From: Mycobacterium sp. 852002-40037_SCH5390672
Lineage (GTDB): Bacteria; Actinomycetota; Actinomycetes; Mycobacteriales; Mycobacteriaceae
Length of the DNA stretch: 56,408 nt
Direction: 5' to 3'
NCBI RefSeq assembly: GCF_001665875.1
Contig: NZ_LZTA01000045.1
Coordinates: 1-56,408, forward strand
Shown here: piece after piece, positions 47,132 to 56,368 of the stretch
Layout: each line of letters begins with the position of its first letter
How positions within the stretch are numbered: position 1 is the stretch's first letter
Translations under genes and position numbers: made by a program
Notes under the pieces: generated by a model
What the model was told of the DNA's origin: nothing
Database searches by the model: none
What the model saw: only the letters and a program-made list of their open reading frames with translations

Positions 47132-47773
47132 ATGGCAACTCAGAGCAGTGCGGCCGGAATCGCGGGCCGACGCCCCAACCGGCGTGGCCATGCGACTCGC
47201 GAAAGCATGCTCGAGGCCGCGCTGCGCTCGCTGTCCTCCGGCGAGCCGGGCTCGGTATCGGCCAACCGCATCGCCAAGGACATCGGCGCGACCTGGGGTG
47301 CGGTGCAGTATCAGTTCGGCGACACCGACGGTTTCTGGGCCGCGGTACTGCACCGGACCGCCGAGCGGCGCGCCGCGACGTTGTCGGCACCGATCTCGCC
47401 GGAGGCGCCACTGCGTGAGCGTGTCGGCGCCATCATCGACACCCTCTACCGGGGCCTGGCATCGCCGGATTCACGTGCGATCGAGAATCTGCGGGCCGCG
47501 CTGCCGCGCGATCCCGACGAGCTCGAGCGGCTTTATCCGCGCACGGCCGCCGAGCTGTTTTCCTGGGGCAAAAGCTGGCTGGAGACCTGCCAGCACGCAT
47601 TCGCCGGTCTGGACGTCGACCCGGATCGGGTCCGCGAGGTGGCTGCCCTGATCCCCGGCGCGATGCGCGGTCTGGTGTCGGAGCGTCAACTGGGCTCCTA
47701 CGCCGACCTCGACATGGCGCGCCGCGGGCTGACGAATGCCCTGGCCGCCTACCTCGAGCGGTCCCGGCCGTAA
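47132..47773 (+). CDS. TetR-family regulator
   Basis: 213-residue repressor. The N-terminal HTH is GEPGSVSANRIAKDIGATWG followed by the QYQFGDTDGF recognition helix region. The rest is the variable helical ligand-binding domain. It is divergent from the Rieske operon and probably represses it in the absence of a substrate-like ligand. It also lies next to the ferredoxin reductase gene (convergent, 17 nt between ends). No operator palindrome was convincing in the 123-nt gap, so the site is not marked. Confidence 0.86.
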   Translation: MATQSSAAGIAGRRPNRRGHATRESMLEAALRSLSSGEPGSVSANRIAKDIGATWGAVQYQFGDTDGFWAAVLHRTAERRAATLSAPISPEAPLRERVGAIIDTLYRGLASPDSRAIENLRAALPRDPDELERLYPRTAAELFSWGKSWLETCQHAFAGLDVDPDRVREVAALIPGAMRGLVSERQLGSYADLDMARRGLTNALAAYLERSRP

Positions 47774-47790
47774 GGCCTGGCACTGTCGCC

Positions 47791-48876
47791 TCAAGCGTCG
47801 ATGACGACTCGCCGGCCGACGGCCCGCGAGACACACACCAGCATGCCGTCATCGCCCGCCGCGGTGCGGCCCCGGTGATCCACTTGTCCGGCAAGCACTT
47901 TGACCCTGCATGTCCCGCAGAATCCTTGCCGGCACGAGTAGGGCGTCGTCGGATCTCGATCGAGCATGACGTCGAGTGCCGTCCGATTCGCCGGTACCGC
48001 GAGCACCTGCCGGGATCGCGCGAGCTCCAACTCGAACGCAAGCCCGTCGACGATGGGCGCCGGGCTGAACCTCTCGTAATGCAGTGGCGCACTCCCATAT
48101 TCGTTGCGGGCAATCCGGACAGCTTCGAGCATGCCGCTTGGCCCGCACACGTAGACCGCGGTCGCCGGCCCCGCTCCGGCCAACAGCTCCGCCACGGTGG
48201 CGAAGCGGCCGTGCTCGTCGTCGGCCCACACCGTCACCCGGTCCGGTCCCATCGACACCACCTCGTCGAGCAGCGGCATGTACTCGCGGCTGCGACCGGT
48301 ATAGATTGCGCGCCAATTGATACCGCCCTGCGCGGCCACCTGGATCATCGGCAGAATGGGTGTCACCCCGATACCGCCGATGACGAACAACACCTCTTGC
48401 TCGGCGGTGCCGAGATAGAACGCATTGCGCGGGCCTTCGAACCGGAGCGTGTCGCCCACGTCGAAAGCCTCATGCATCTCGATGGATCCGCCTCCGCCGC
48501 CGGCGATGCGGCGCACGGCGATGCGGTAGTCGGTGCGCCGCCCCGCAGCACCGCACAGCGAGTACTGCCGGCGCCGGCACGAGGGCAACAGCACGTCGAT
48601 GTGCCCGCCGGGCGTCCAGGACGGAAGCAAGCCGCCGTCGGGCTCAGCCAGGGTCAAGGCGACGACGTCCGGCGCGACGAGTTCGCGCTTGGTCACCACC
48701 GCGGTCAGCTTGCGCTGCACCGGCGTAATCCGCGACGGCGACCAGCGTGACACCGAGGCGAAGCCCTCGAATACCGCCCGCACACCCCACAACAACGACC
48801 CGAAACGGTCATGGTCGCGCCGCCCATACAGGTCGGCGGGTCTGCTGGCCCAAATGCTCTCCGGCACCGAAACCAC
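47791..48876 (-). CDS. Ferredoxin-NAD(P) oxidoreductase of oxygenase type (PDR/VanB family)
   Basis: 361-residue electron donor protein. An FAD-binding domain (RRQYSLCGAAG), an NAD-binding domain (LFVIGGIGVTPILPMIQ) and a C-terminal plant-type [2Fe-2S] cluster (YSCRQGFCGTCRVKVLAG then CVSRA) occur in order, the layout of phthalate dioxygenase reductases. It would pass electrons from NAD(P)H to a Rieske oxygenase, most likely the one at 46001. It starts at ATG 48876 and lies next to the EphD-type gene on the same strand, separated by 3 nt. Confidence 0.88.
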   Translation of the reverse strand: MVSVPESIWASRPADLYGRRDHDRFGSLLWGVRAVFEGFASVSRWSPSRITPVQRKLTAVVTKRELVAPDVVALTLAEPDGGLLPSWTPGGHIDVLLPSCRRRQYSLCGAAGRRTDYRIAVRRIAGGGGGSIEMHEAFDVGDTLRFEGPRNAFYLGTAEQEVLFVIGGIGVTPILPMIQVAAQGGINWRAIYTGRSREYMPLLDEVVSMGPDRVTVWADDEHGRFATVAELLAGAGPATAVYVCGPSGMLEAVRIARNEYGSAPLHYERFSPAPIVDGLAFELELARSRQVLAVPANRTALDVMLDRDPTTPYSCRQGFCGTCRVKVLAGQVDHRGRTAAGDDGMLVCVSRAVGRRVVIDA

Positions 48877-48879
48877 TCT

Positions 48880-50637
48880 CTACTTTTGCCGAATGTCCAA
48901 GCGCGCGAACAGCCGGATCATTCCCGGGCTGATTCGCCGCATCGCGTAGCCGATCCGCGACTCCGCGGCGACCGGCAACACCGCCGGACCGGTCTTGACC
49001 GCCTTGACGATCGCCTTGGCGGTCGCTTCGGGGGTGAAGTTGCGACGCCGGTAGGCGGCGTCGGCCTTCCCCCGCGCCAGCTCCTGCTGGTCCGCGCTCA
49101 TCCCGGCGTAAATCGTGTTCTTGGCGATGTTGGTGTTGACGAATCCCGGGCACACCGCCGTGACGCTGATCCCCTCGTCGGCGAAGTCGGCCCGCAATGA
49201 TTCGCTGAGCGCCAGCACGGCCGCCTTGGTTGTGCTGTAGGCGACCATCGATTTCGACGGTAGGTAGGCCGCCGCCGAAGCGATGTTGATGATCGTTCCG
49301 CCCTCGCCGCGCTCGACCATCTGCTCCCCAAAAGCCCTGCTGCCCAGGATGACACCACCGACATTGACGCCCATGATGTCTTCCCAGTTCGCCGAGCTTG
49401 TCTCCAGGAACCGGCCCGCCATCCCGATGCCGGCGTTGTTCACCAGGATATCGACCACTCCGTGTTCGTTGCGCACTTGCACCGCAAGGTCATTCATGGC
49501 GGCCTCGTCGCTGACGTCGACCTGGTAGACCGCGGCCTCGGCGCACGCGGCGCGCACGGCGTCGGCGGTTTCGTTGGCGGCCGCCACATCACGATCGGCG
49601 AGCACGACCTTGCGGGCGCCGTGACGGGCCAGTTCCACCGCCGTGGCCCGGCCGATCCCGGCACCAGATCCCGTGACCAGGGCGAGTTTGCCGCGCACCT
49701 CGCGCCGCTCGCCGCGCACCTCGGCCGGCCCGTTGACGGCCGCGCCGCCGACGCTCCGGTCGACCCATTCCACGGTGAGCCGGGCGATGACATCCGGACG
49801 CGACGTCACCACCCAGTGCCCACCCTCGATCTCAATCACCCTGCTGCCGTGGGGAATTGCCCCGGTGAACCGTTGCAGCGCGGGCGTGACGAAGATGTCC
49901 CGACGCGGAACCAACGTCTGGACCGCGACCGTGGTCATGGGGAGCTGACGTGCCGGCGCCAGCATCGGAGCCGGCATGTTCTGCCGGTACAGGTTGAGCC
50001 CGTGGACATAATCGGTGACCGAACGCATGGTGTCGCGGCGTTGACTGCGCGTGCTCGATCGGCCGATGCGCTCAAGGGCCTCAACGACTTTGATTCCGAC
50101 CCTCGAGCGAAACGACAGTTCCGGCACGCCCGGGCACAAGAAGAAACCGATATAGCCTGACGAGATCAGTTGTCTGATGACTTGAGCCACGGCCCGCGGG
50201 GTGCGAGCCGAGCGCAGAAATGCGCCGGCATAGTTCAGGTGCGGGCCTGAGATCGAGGTGAAGGAAGCGACTTTGCCCGCCACGGATTCGTCGGTGACCG
50301 CCGCCCACGCCTGAATCGATCCCCAGTCATGGGCCAGCAGATGCACGCGCCCGACGCCGAGGCTGTCGATCACCGCACCGATGTCGGAGATCAGTTGAGC
50401 GAAGAGGTATCCGGATCTCTTTGCCGGACGGGTCGATTCACCGGCCCCGCGCACGTCATAGGCCACGACGTTGTAGGGCCTGCCGGACAACTCCTGGGCC
50501 ACGCCGTCCCAGACATGGTGGTTATCGGGAAAGCCGTGGATTGCCAGGATGGTTGGGCGTGCCGGGTCGATGTCGGTGTAGCGGTGCACGGCCAGCGTGA
50601 CGCCGTCGCTGGCGGTGATGCTCGTGGTGAGGGTCAT
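48880..50637 (-). CDS. EphD-type fusion: epoxide hydrolase-like alpha/beta hydrolase plus SDR
   Basis: 585-residue fused enzyme. Residues 1-280 are an alpha/beta hydrolase with oxyanion HGFPDNHH and a nucleophile Asp104 in LLAHDWGSIQ, as in epoxide hydrolases. Residues about 295-585 are an SDR with KLALVTGSGAGIGRATAVEL, NNAGIGM and MVAYSTTKAAV. This architecture is that of M. tuberculosis EphD, but the genomic place differs, so a paralogue is possible. It could open an epoxide and oxidise the diol. It overlaps none and ends 3 nt before the next gene start. Confidence 0.84.
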   Translation of the reverse strand: MTLTTSITASDGVTLAVHRYTDIDPARPTILAIHGFPDNHHVWDGVAQELSGRPYNVVAYDVRGAGESTRPAKRSGYLFAQLISDIGAVIDSLGVGRVHLLAHDWGSIQAWAAVTDESVAGKVASFTSISGPHLNYAGAFLRSARTPRAVAQVIRQLISSGYIGFFLCPGVPELSFRSRVGIKVVEALERIGRSSTRSQRRDTMRSVTDYVHGLNLYRQNMPAPMLAPARQLPMTTVAVQTLVPRRDIFVTPALQRFTGAIPHGSRVIEIEGGHWVVTSRPDVIARLTVEWVDRSVGGAAVNGPAEVRGERREVRGKLALVTGSGAGIGRATAVELARHGARKVVLADRDVAAANETADAVRAACAEAAVYQVDVSDEAAMNDLAVQVRNEHGVVDILVNNAGIGMAGRFLETSSANWEDIMGVNVGGVILGSRAFGEQMVERGEGGTIINIASAAAYLPSKSMVAYSTTKAAVLALSESLRADFADEGISVTAVCPGFVNTNIAKNTIYAGMSADQQELARGKADAAYRRRNFTPEATAKAIVKAVKTGPAVLPVAAESRIGYAMRRISPGMIRLFARLDIRQK

Positions 50638-50641
50638 CGGA

Positions 50642-51550
50642 TCAGTGCGAGGCGCGCGCGGCGGGTGAGACGGCCAGGTAGTCGACGGCCAGCCCGAGCC
50701 CGCCCAGCTGCGAGGGGTGAAAGCCCGGCCGGTAGTAGTTGACGATTGCCCGGATGAAGCGCAGCGGGCCCGGCACCAAACCGCGGCGAGCCGCAAAGAA
50801 GTAGTCCCGCCAGCGCGGCTTGGTGTGCTTCGGGAGCTGGGGATCCAGCGAGTACATGAACCGCACGCCGCGAACCCACAACAGCAGCATGGCGGGCGTC
50901 ACGACGAGCTGGGCACGCACCCGGCGCCAATAGCCGGCCTGCAGATGCTTCATGGTGTCGAAGGCCACAGCCTTGTGTTCGACCTCTTCGGCGCCGTGCC
51001 AGCGCAGCATGTCCAGCATCACCGGATCGGTGCCGATCCTGTCGTGGGCCGGCGAGTCGAGAATCCACTCCCCCAGAATGGCGGTGTAGTGCTCGATGGC
51101 GGAGACGAGGGAAACCTGCTCGAGCAGCCAGCTCTGCCGGCGGCGCCGGCGCCAGTCGGGCCGGGGTCCCAGCAGCTTGTCGAACAGCCACTTGATCTGG
51201 CCGGTGTATGGGGTCAGGTCGATGTCGCGCGCGGCGAAGTGGGCGAGCACGTTCGCGTGGGCCTGCGAATGCACGGCCTCCTGGCCGATGAACCCCTGGA
51301 CATCCAGCCGCAGCTGGTCGTCTTTGATCAGGGGCAACGTCTGCTTGAACACCTCGACGAAGAACTCTTCGCCGGCGGGCAGCAGCAGGTGCAGCACGTT
51401 GAGGACGTGGGTGGCGAACGGCTCACCGGGCACGTAGTGGAACGGCAGCTGTGACCAGTCGAAGTCCACATCGCGCGCCTCGAGCACCAGTCGCTCGTGG
51501 TCCAGCCAGGCGTCGTGTGGACCCGCCGCCTGGTCGTTGACGGTCAGCAT
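50642..51550 (-). CDS. Predicted metal-dependent hydrolase (PF10118-like)
   Basis: 302-residue protein of the YbfM/PF10118 group of predicted metal-dependent hydrolases. Conserved acidic and His residues are in DVQGFIGQEAVHSQAHANVL and WHGAEEVEHKAVAFD, which could hold a di-metal site like ferritin-like oxidases. Two hydrophobic stretches (AQLVVTPAMLLLWVRGV and others) make membrane contact plausible. The ATG at 51550 is used; an open frame extends further upstream without start evidence. It may act on a fatty or aromatic substrate with the neighbouring EphD-type and monooxygenase genes. Function unknown. Confidence 0.72.
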   Translation of the reverse strand: MLTVNDQAAGPHDAWLDHERLVLEARDVDFDWSQLPFHYVPGEPFATHVLNVLHLLLPAGEEFFVEVFKQTLPLIKDDQLRLDVQGFIGQEAVHSQAHANVLAHFAARDIDLTPYTGQIKWLFDKLLGPRPDWRRRRRQSWLLEQVSLVSAIEHYTAILGEWILDSPAHDRIGTDPVMLDMLRWHGAEEVEHKAVAFDTMKHLQAGYWRRVRAQLVVTPAMLLLWVRGVRFMYSLDPQLPKHTKPRWRDYFFAARRGLVPGPLRFIRAIVNYYRPGFHPSQLGGLGLAVDYLAVSPAARASH

Positions 51551-51674
51551 CGTGCCCCCTACCTCGGCGTTTAGCCCTGAATCACAGTGTTGCGGCGGAC
51601 GTCGCGCGTCCCAAGTATAGGTACGCGGCCAAGATATGCGAAACCGCCGGTACTGGGTTCTTCCGTGAGTGTCC

Positions 51675-53138
51675 TCAGCGGGCCGCGACGTGCCGACGCA
51701 GGTGGTACTGGCCGGGGTCGGGGTTCGCCAGCATCCGGCGGTGTTCGGCCGGAGTGAGGGGCCACACCTCAGGCACGCCGTCCTTGTTGAGGTACCAGCT
51801 GTGACAGCCGGTGGTCCACACGGTGTCCGGCATCGCGGCGCGCAGCTTCGCATTGAAACGCTCGCTCGCCGCGGCCGTCGGCTCGACCGTGTCGAATTCG
51901 CGGCGGCGCCAGCGCTCGACCCAGCCAACGATGTGGTCGGCCTGCGATTCGGCCACGGTCGTCAGCGCAAGGTTGCCCACCGGACTGTGTGGACCCAGCA
52001 TCATGAAGAAGTTGGGAAAGCCGGACAGCGCCACGGTTTGGTAGGCCCGGGGCCCGTCGCGCCAGACGTCGTTGGCGCAGATGCCGTCCCGACCGATCAG
52101 CTCCATCGGCCGAAAGAACGCATGCGTGTCGAATCCGGTGGCGAGCACGATGACGTCCACGTCATGCAGGACGCCGTCGCCGGTGACGATGCCGCGCCGT
52201 TCCACGTGATCGATGCTCGCCGTCACGAGTTCGACGTCGTCGCGCTGCATCGCCCGGTAGAAACCGTTCGACATCACCAGTCGTTTGCAGGCCGGTGTGT
52301 AGTGGGGGGTCAGAGACCTCCGCAACTCGGGATCACGGATTTCCCAGAGGCTGGCGCGGCACAGCGCCGCCATGATCTTTCGGCGCAGACCCGGCTTGGT
52401 CAGTCCCACCGAGAAGTAGTCGTATCCCAGACTGTAAATGCGGTACGCCAACCCATCGAGCCACGGCATTTTTCTTCGGGTGATCCCGGTGAAGCCGCTG
52501 TAGCGGGGATTGGCCAGCCGTAGCACCCATTGCGCGGTGCGCTGGAACAGCGCGACGTGGCCGGCCACCCCGGCCAGACCGCACACCAGCTGTACGCCCG
52601 TCGACCCGTTGCCGACGATCGCGACCCGGCGCCCCCGCACGTCGACGCTGTGATCCCAGCGTGCCGAGTGAAAAACGTTGCCGCCGAAGTCATCCAATCC
52701 AGCGATCGATGGCATTCGCGGGTGATGCAGCACGCCGGTGGCCGAGATCAAAAAGTCGACCCTCTTTTCCTCTCCGGCGTCGGTACGCAGCACCCAGCTG
52801 CCGTCGTCGAAACGCGCATGGACGATCTCGGTGCCGAATCGGATCCGTTCCCGCAAGGCGTAACGGTCGGCGACCTCTCGGAAATAGGCCTGGATTTCGC
52901 CCCCGGGCGAGAAGAGGTGGGACCAGTCGGGGTTTCTGGCGAAGCTGTACTGGTAGATGCGCGAGGGGATGTCGCAGACCAGGCCCGGATACGTGTTGTC
53001 CCGCCAGGTGCCGCCCACCTCGTCGGCCTTCTCATAGATGGTCACATCGGTGATACCGTTGCGCAGCAAGGCGATTGCGACACACAGCCCGGACATGCCG
53101 GCTCCGATGACGGCTACGGCGGGATCGCGTCGCGTCAT
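51675..53138 (-). CDS. Baeyer-Villiger-type flavin monooxygenase
   Basis: 487-residue FAD/NADPH monooxygenase. GAGMSGLCVAIALLRNG binds FAD, GNGSTGVQLVCGLAG binds NADPH, and the fingerprint FGGNVFHSARW (FxGxxxHxxxW) is intact. It is related to EthA-like enzymes that insert oxygen into ketones and can activate prodrugs. The substrate is unknown; the neighbours suggest a ring or alkyl ketone from the same catabolic set. The gap 51551-51674 holds no gene. Confidence 0.88.
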   Translation of the reverse strand: MTRRDPAVAVIGAGMSGLCVAIALLRNGITDVTIYEKADEVGGTWRDNTYPGLVCDIPSRIYQYSFARNPDWSHLFSPGGEIQAYFREVADRYALRERIRFGTEIVHARFDDGSWVLRTDAGEEKRVDFLISATGVLHHPRMPSIAGLDDFGGNVFHSARWDHSVDVRGRRVAIVGNGSTGVQLVCGLAGVAGHVALFQRTAQWVLRLANPRYSGFTGITRRKMPWLDGLAYRIYSLGYDYFSVGLTKPGLRRKIMAALCRASLWEIRDPELRRSLTPHYTPACKRLVMSNGFYRAMQRDDVELVTASIDHVERRGIVTGDGVLHDVDVIVLATGFDTHAFFRPMELIGRDGICANDVWRDGPRAYQTVALSGFPNFFMMLGPHSPVGNLALTTVAESQADHIVGWVERWRRREFDTVEPTAAASERFNAKLRAAMPDTVWTTGCHSWYLNKDGVPEVWPLTPAEHRRMLANPDPGQYHLRRHVAAR

Positions 53139-53162
53139 TGCAAACTCCGGGGCGTTCTTCGG

Positions 53163-53624
53163 CTAGTCGGTTTCGGCGCGCTGCTTGAGGCGCTGCAAGG
53201 TGAGTCGGATGTGCTCGGTGTTGGCGGTCACCCGGTCGCTGACGCCGGTGGCCTTACCGGCGACCTTGCGGAACCATCCGGGCCTGCGGTCCCAGGTGCT
53301 TTCGGTGACCTCGCATCCGCCGCCGGTCGCGACGATGTCGTATTGCCAGCGGGCGACCGGAAAAATGGTGTGGCTCACGTCGAACGCGAAGCGACGACCC
53401 GGTTCTGCGTCGATGACCGTGCACTTGGTGCTCCAGCGTCGGCCACCGCTCTCGTTGTGACCGGTGAACACGGCGCCCGGGCGCACCGCGTCGCCTTTGC
53501 GCCACTCCATCGCCACCGCCTCCTCGGCCAGCTCAGCCAGCGTGGGCAGGTCGGTGATGAGCCGGTACACCACGTCGGGCCGGGCGTCGATCTGCACGCT
53601 GGCCTTAACGCACGGGTCGGTCAT
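53163..53624 (-). CDS. SRPBCC/polyketide-cyclase-like protein
   Basis: 153-residue START-fold protein. VQIDARPDVVYRLITDLP at the N-terminus and the long C-terminal helix with FRKVAGKATGVSD mark the fold. SRPBCC proteins bind hydrophobic ligands or act as cyclases; no catalytic residue can be singled out. The ATG at 53624 is chosen over an earlier in-frame ATG because it leaves room for a promoter shared with the divergent ald. It lies just upstream of the monooxygenase gene and may bind its substrate. Confidence 0.8.
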   Translation of the reverse strand: MTDPCVKASVQIDARPDVVYRLITDLPTLAELAEEAVAMEWRKGDAVRPGAVFTGHNESGGRRWSTKCTVIDAEPGRRFAFDVSHTIFPVARWQYDIVATGGGCEVTESTWDRRPGWFRKVAGKATGVSDRVTANTEHIRLTLQRLKQRAETD

Positions 53625-53714
53625 TCGCCGATCATAGCCAGCAAACACCCAGCCTTTGCGGCCTGCGCAAACTTTCTTCACACTTGACTATGAACCGGCA
53701 ACCGAGGGGCGATC

Positions 53715-54830
53715 ATGCGAGTCGGCGTACCGACCGAGACCAAGACCAATGAGTTTCGGGTGGCCATCACCCCCGCCGGCGTCGCCGAGCTGACTCGCCG
53801 CGGCCACGAGGTGCTGGTGCAGGCCGGCGCCGGGGACGGGTCGGCGATCTCCGATTCCGAGTTCAAGGCGGCGGGCGCCCAACTGGCCGATACGGCCGAA
53901 CAGGTCTGGGCCGAGGCCGACCTACTGCTGAAGGTCAAAGAACCGGTCCCGGCCGAGTATGACCTGTTGCGGCGCAACCAGATCCTGTTCACCTATCTGC
54001 ATCTGGCCGCGTCGCGTGCGTGCACCGAAGCGCTGTTGACGTCCGGAACGACGTCCATCGCCTACGAAACGGTCCAAACCGCCGACGGCGCACTGCCGTT
54101 GCTGGCACCGATGAGTGAGGTTGCCGGCCGGCTGTCCGCTCAGGTGGGGGCCTATCACCTGATGCGCACCCACGGTGGGCGCGGCGTGCTGATGGGCGGT
54201 GTGCCGGGCGTCAAACCCGCCGACGTCGTGGTGGTCGGTGCGGGGACGGCCGGCTACAACGCGGCCCGGGTCGCCGGCGGCATGGGGGCGGCGGTCTCGG
54301 TTCTCGACGTCAACATCAACAAGCTGCGGCTGCTCGACGCGGAGTTCGCCGGTCAGGTCCGCACCCGCTACTCGTCGGCTTATGACCTGGAGGGCACGGT
54401 CAAACGCGCCGACCTGGTCATCGGCGCCGTGCTGCTACCCGGCGCGAAGGCGCCCAATTTGATCTCGAATTCCCTTGTCTCGCAGATGAAACCGGGTGCG
54501 GTGCTGGTGGACATCTCGATCGACCAGGGCGGTTGTTTCGAGGACTCCCGGCCGACCACGCATGATGACCCCACCTTCGCGGTGCACGACACGGTGTTCT
54601 ACTGCGTGGCGAACATGCCCAGCGCGGTGCCCAAGACGTCGACGGTGGCGCTGACGAACGCGACCATGCCGTACGTGCTGGCGCTCGCCGCCCGCGGCTG
54701 GCAGGCGGCGTGCCGGTCGGATCATGCCCTGGCCAAAGGACTTTCGACGCATGATGGTGGGCTGCTGTCCGAACAGGTGGCCGCCGACCTCGGCCTGCCG
54801 TTCACCGACCCGGCCGGCGTTCTGGGCTGA
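53715..54830 (+). CDS. ald: Alanine dehydrogenase
   Basis: 371-residue NAD-dependent enzyme interconverting L-alanine and pyruvate. It starts MRVGVPTETKTNEFRVAI, and the catalytic/pyruvate-binding region is in LYLHLAASRAC-like and AYETVQ, with the NAD motif VVVVGAGTAGYNAARVAGGM. Length equals the M. tuberculosis enzyme (40 kDa antigen). In that species a divergent aldR (Lrp family) controls it; here the divergent gene is an SRPBCC protein, so the regulator must be elsewhere. The 90-nt gap 53625-53714 carries the promoter. Confidence 0.96.
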   Translation: MRVGVPTETKTNEFRVAITPAGVAELTRRGHEVLVQAGAGDGSAISDSEFKAAGAQLADTAEQVWAEADLLLKVKEPVPAEYDLLRRNQILFTYLHLAASRACTEALLTSGTTSIAYETVQTADGALPLLAPMSEVAGRLSAQVGAYHLMRTHGGRGVLMGGVPGVKPADVVVVGAGTAGYNAARVAGGMGAAVSVLDVNINKLRLLDAEFAGQVRTRYSSAYDLEGTVKRADLVIGAVLLPGAKAPNLISNSLVSQMKPGAVLVDISIDQGGCFEDSRPTTHDDPTFAVHDTVFYCVANMPSAVPKTSTVALTNATMPYVLALAARGWQAACRSDHALAKGLSTHDGGLLSEQVAADLGLPFTDPAGVLG

Positions 54831-54845
54831 CCGGTGTGCGCGGGA

Positions 54846-55871
54846 CTAACCGGTGGCGGCAAGATTGGCGATGATGTCGGCCGCCGGGCCCGCGCAGGCA
54901 TTCTTGAACGACGTCCCGGCCCACAGCGGCATCCCGTTCGGATCTTCGATGGCCGCGGCCGCTTCGCGGATCGGTGAGGTCATCTGGTTCACCTCGGGGT
55001 AACCCAGCGGCGCCACATGATCGAGCGTGCGGGTGAAGTCGTTCTCCAGACCGCGCGCGTAGCGGCCCGAGAACGCCCGCGTGACAACGGTGGTGGCGAA
55101 CAGCGGGTTCTTCAGTGCGACGCGGTGCGCCGAGTTGGTGCCGGCCTCGTCGGCCAGCAGTAGCGCGGTGCCGACCTGGGCCGCCACCGCTCCCCTGCGC
55201 AGCGCCGCCCCGACTTCGTCGGCGGTGCCCAGCCCGCCCGCCGCGATGATCGGGACGTCATGGGCATTGCGGATGCGATCGATGAGCTGATGCAGCGACT
55301 CGTTGGCGGGTTCCATGTCGGGCGCGAACGTGCCGCGATGCCCACCGGCCGCGGGGCCCTGCACCACCAGGCTGTCCGCGCCGGCCGCGACGGCCACTCC
55401 CGCCTCGTAGGCCGATGTCACGGTGACCATCACCAGCAGTCCCAGCGCGCCCAGCCGCCGGATCACGTCGGGCGGCGGCACGCCGAAGGTGAAAGACACC
55501 AGCTCGGGCCGGACGTCGGCCACCACGTCGAGCTTGCGCTCCCAGTCGTCGTCGTCGCCGTGCTCCGGGTGACCGACCTCGACCTGGTAGTGCTCGGCGA
55601 TTTCTTCGAGTTCTGCCGCGTAATAGTGCAGGGCCACCCAGTCGGCGACGCTGGGCTGGGGCACAAACAAGTTCACTCCGAGCGGGCCGGTGGTGGCCTT
55701 GCGCGCCGCGGCGATGTCGGCGGCGAACTGCTCGGCGCTGCGATGCCCGCCGGGGACGAAACCGAGCCCACCCGCATTGGACACCGCCGCCGCCAATGCG
55801 GGAGTCCCCGGCCCGCCGGCCATGGGCGCGCCCACGATGGGCACCATGATGTCCCAAAAGCCCAGTACCAT
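54846..55871 (-). CDS. Nitronate monooxygenase family FMN protein (Rv2781c homologue)
   Basis: 341-residue TIM-barrel FMN enzyme. It starts MVLGFWDIMVPIVGAPMAGG, and the phosphate-binding GADSLVVQGPAAGGHRGTF and AAGGLGTADEVGAAL-type glycine-rich loop are typical of nitronate monooxygenase/2-nitropropane dioxygenase proteins. It may detoxify nitronates such as propionate-3-nitronate. It sits between ald and pepR, as in other mycobacteria, ending 15 nt after the ald stop in convergent fashion. Confidence 0.9.
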   Translation of the reverse strand: MVLGFWDIMVPIVGAPMAGGPGTPALAAAVSNAGGLGFVPGGHRSAEQFAADIAAARKATTGPLGVNLFVPQPSVADWVALHYYAAELEEIAEHYQVEVGHPEHGDDDDWERKLDVVADVRPELVSFTFGVPPPDVIRRLGALGLLVMVTVTSAYEAGVAVAAGADSLVVQGPAAGGHRGTFAPDMEPANESLHQLIDRIRNAHDVPIIAAGGLGTADEVGAALRRGAVAAQVGTALLLADEAGTNSAHRVALKNPLFATTVVTRAFSGRYARGLENDFTRTLDHVAPLGYPEVNQMTSPIREAAAAIEDPNGMPLWAGTSFKNACAGPAADIIANLAATG

Positions 55872-55875
55872 TGGG

Positions 55876-56368
55876 TTAATTTACCATCGCCCGAAGTTGT
55901 TGGGGCAGTGACCGTTTGGCCGCGTAGGGGCCCAGAACCGCGGCGCCGTAGCGCTGGCCGAGCAGCCGGTGGGCCACCGCGTTGACGTCCTCGACGGTCA
56001 CCCGATCGATTTGCCGCAGGGTGTGCTCGATGCTGCGGTGTTTACCATAGTTGAGCTCGCTGCGGCCCAGCCGGCTCATCCGCGAGCTGGAATCCTCCAG
56101 GCCCAGCACCAGACCGCCGCGCAACGATCCCTTGGCGATGCGGCATTCCGACTCGGTGATGCCGTCGCGCGCCACCGAGTCGAGCACGTCGCTGGTCACC
56201 GCCATGACGTCGGCGAAGCGCTCGGGCTGGCAGGCGGCATACACCGACAGCGCGCCGCTGTCTGCGAAGACGTCCACCGTCGAGTAGACCGAGTACGCCA
56301 GCCCGCGAAGCTCTCGAACCTGCTGGAACAACCGGGAACTCAGGCCGCCGCCCAGCGCGGGTGGGAGC
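55876..56368 (-). CDS. pepR: M16 peptidase (PepR-like), truncated by the contig end
   Basis: Only the C-terminal 163 residues are present; the genomic part stops where adapter begins at 56369. GGGLSSRLFQQVRELRGLAY and SGALSVYAACQPERFADVMA are typical of the second half of M16 zinc peptidases, homologous to Rv2782c. The N-terminal zinc motif HxxEH would be beyond the contig end. Residues that appear to continue upstream come from adapter sequence and should not be annotated. Confidence 0.85.
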
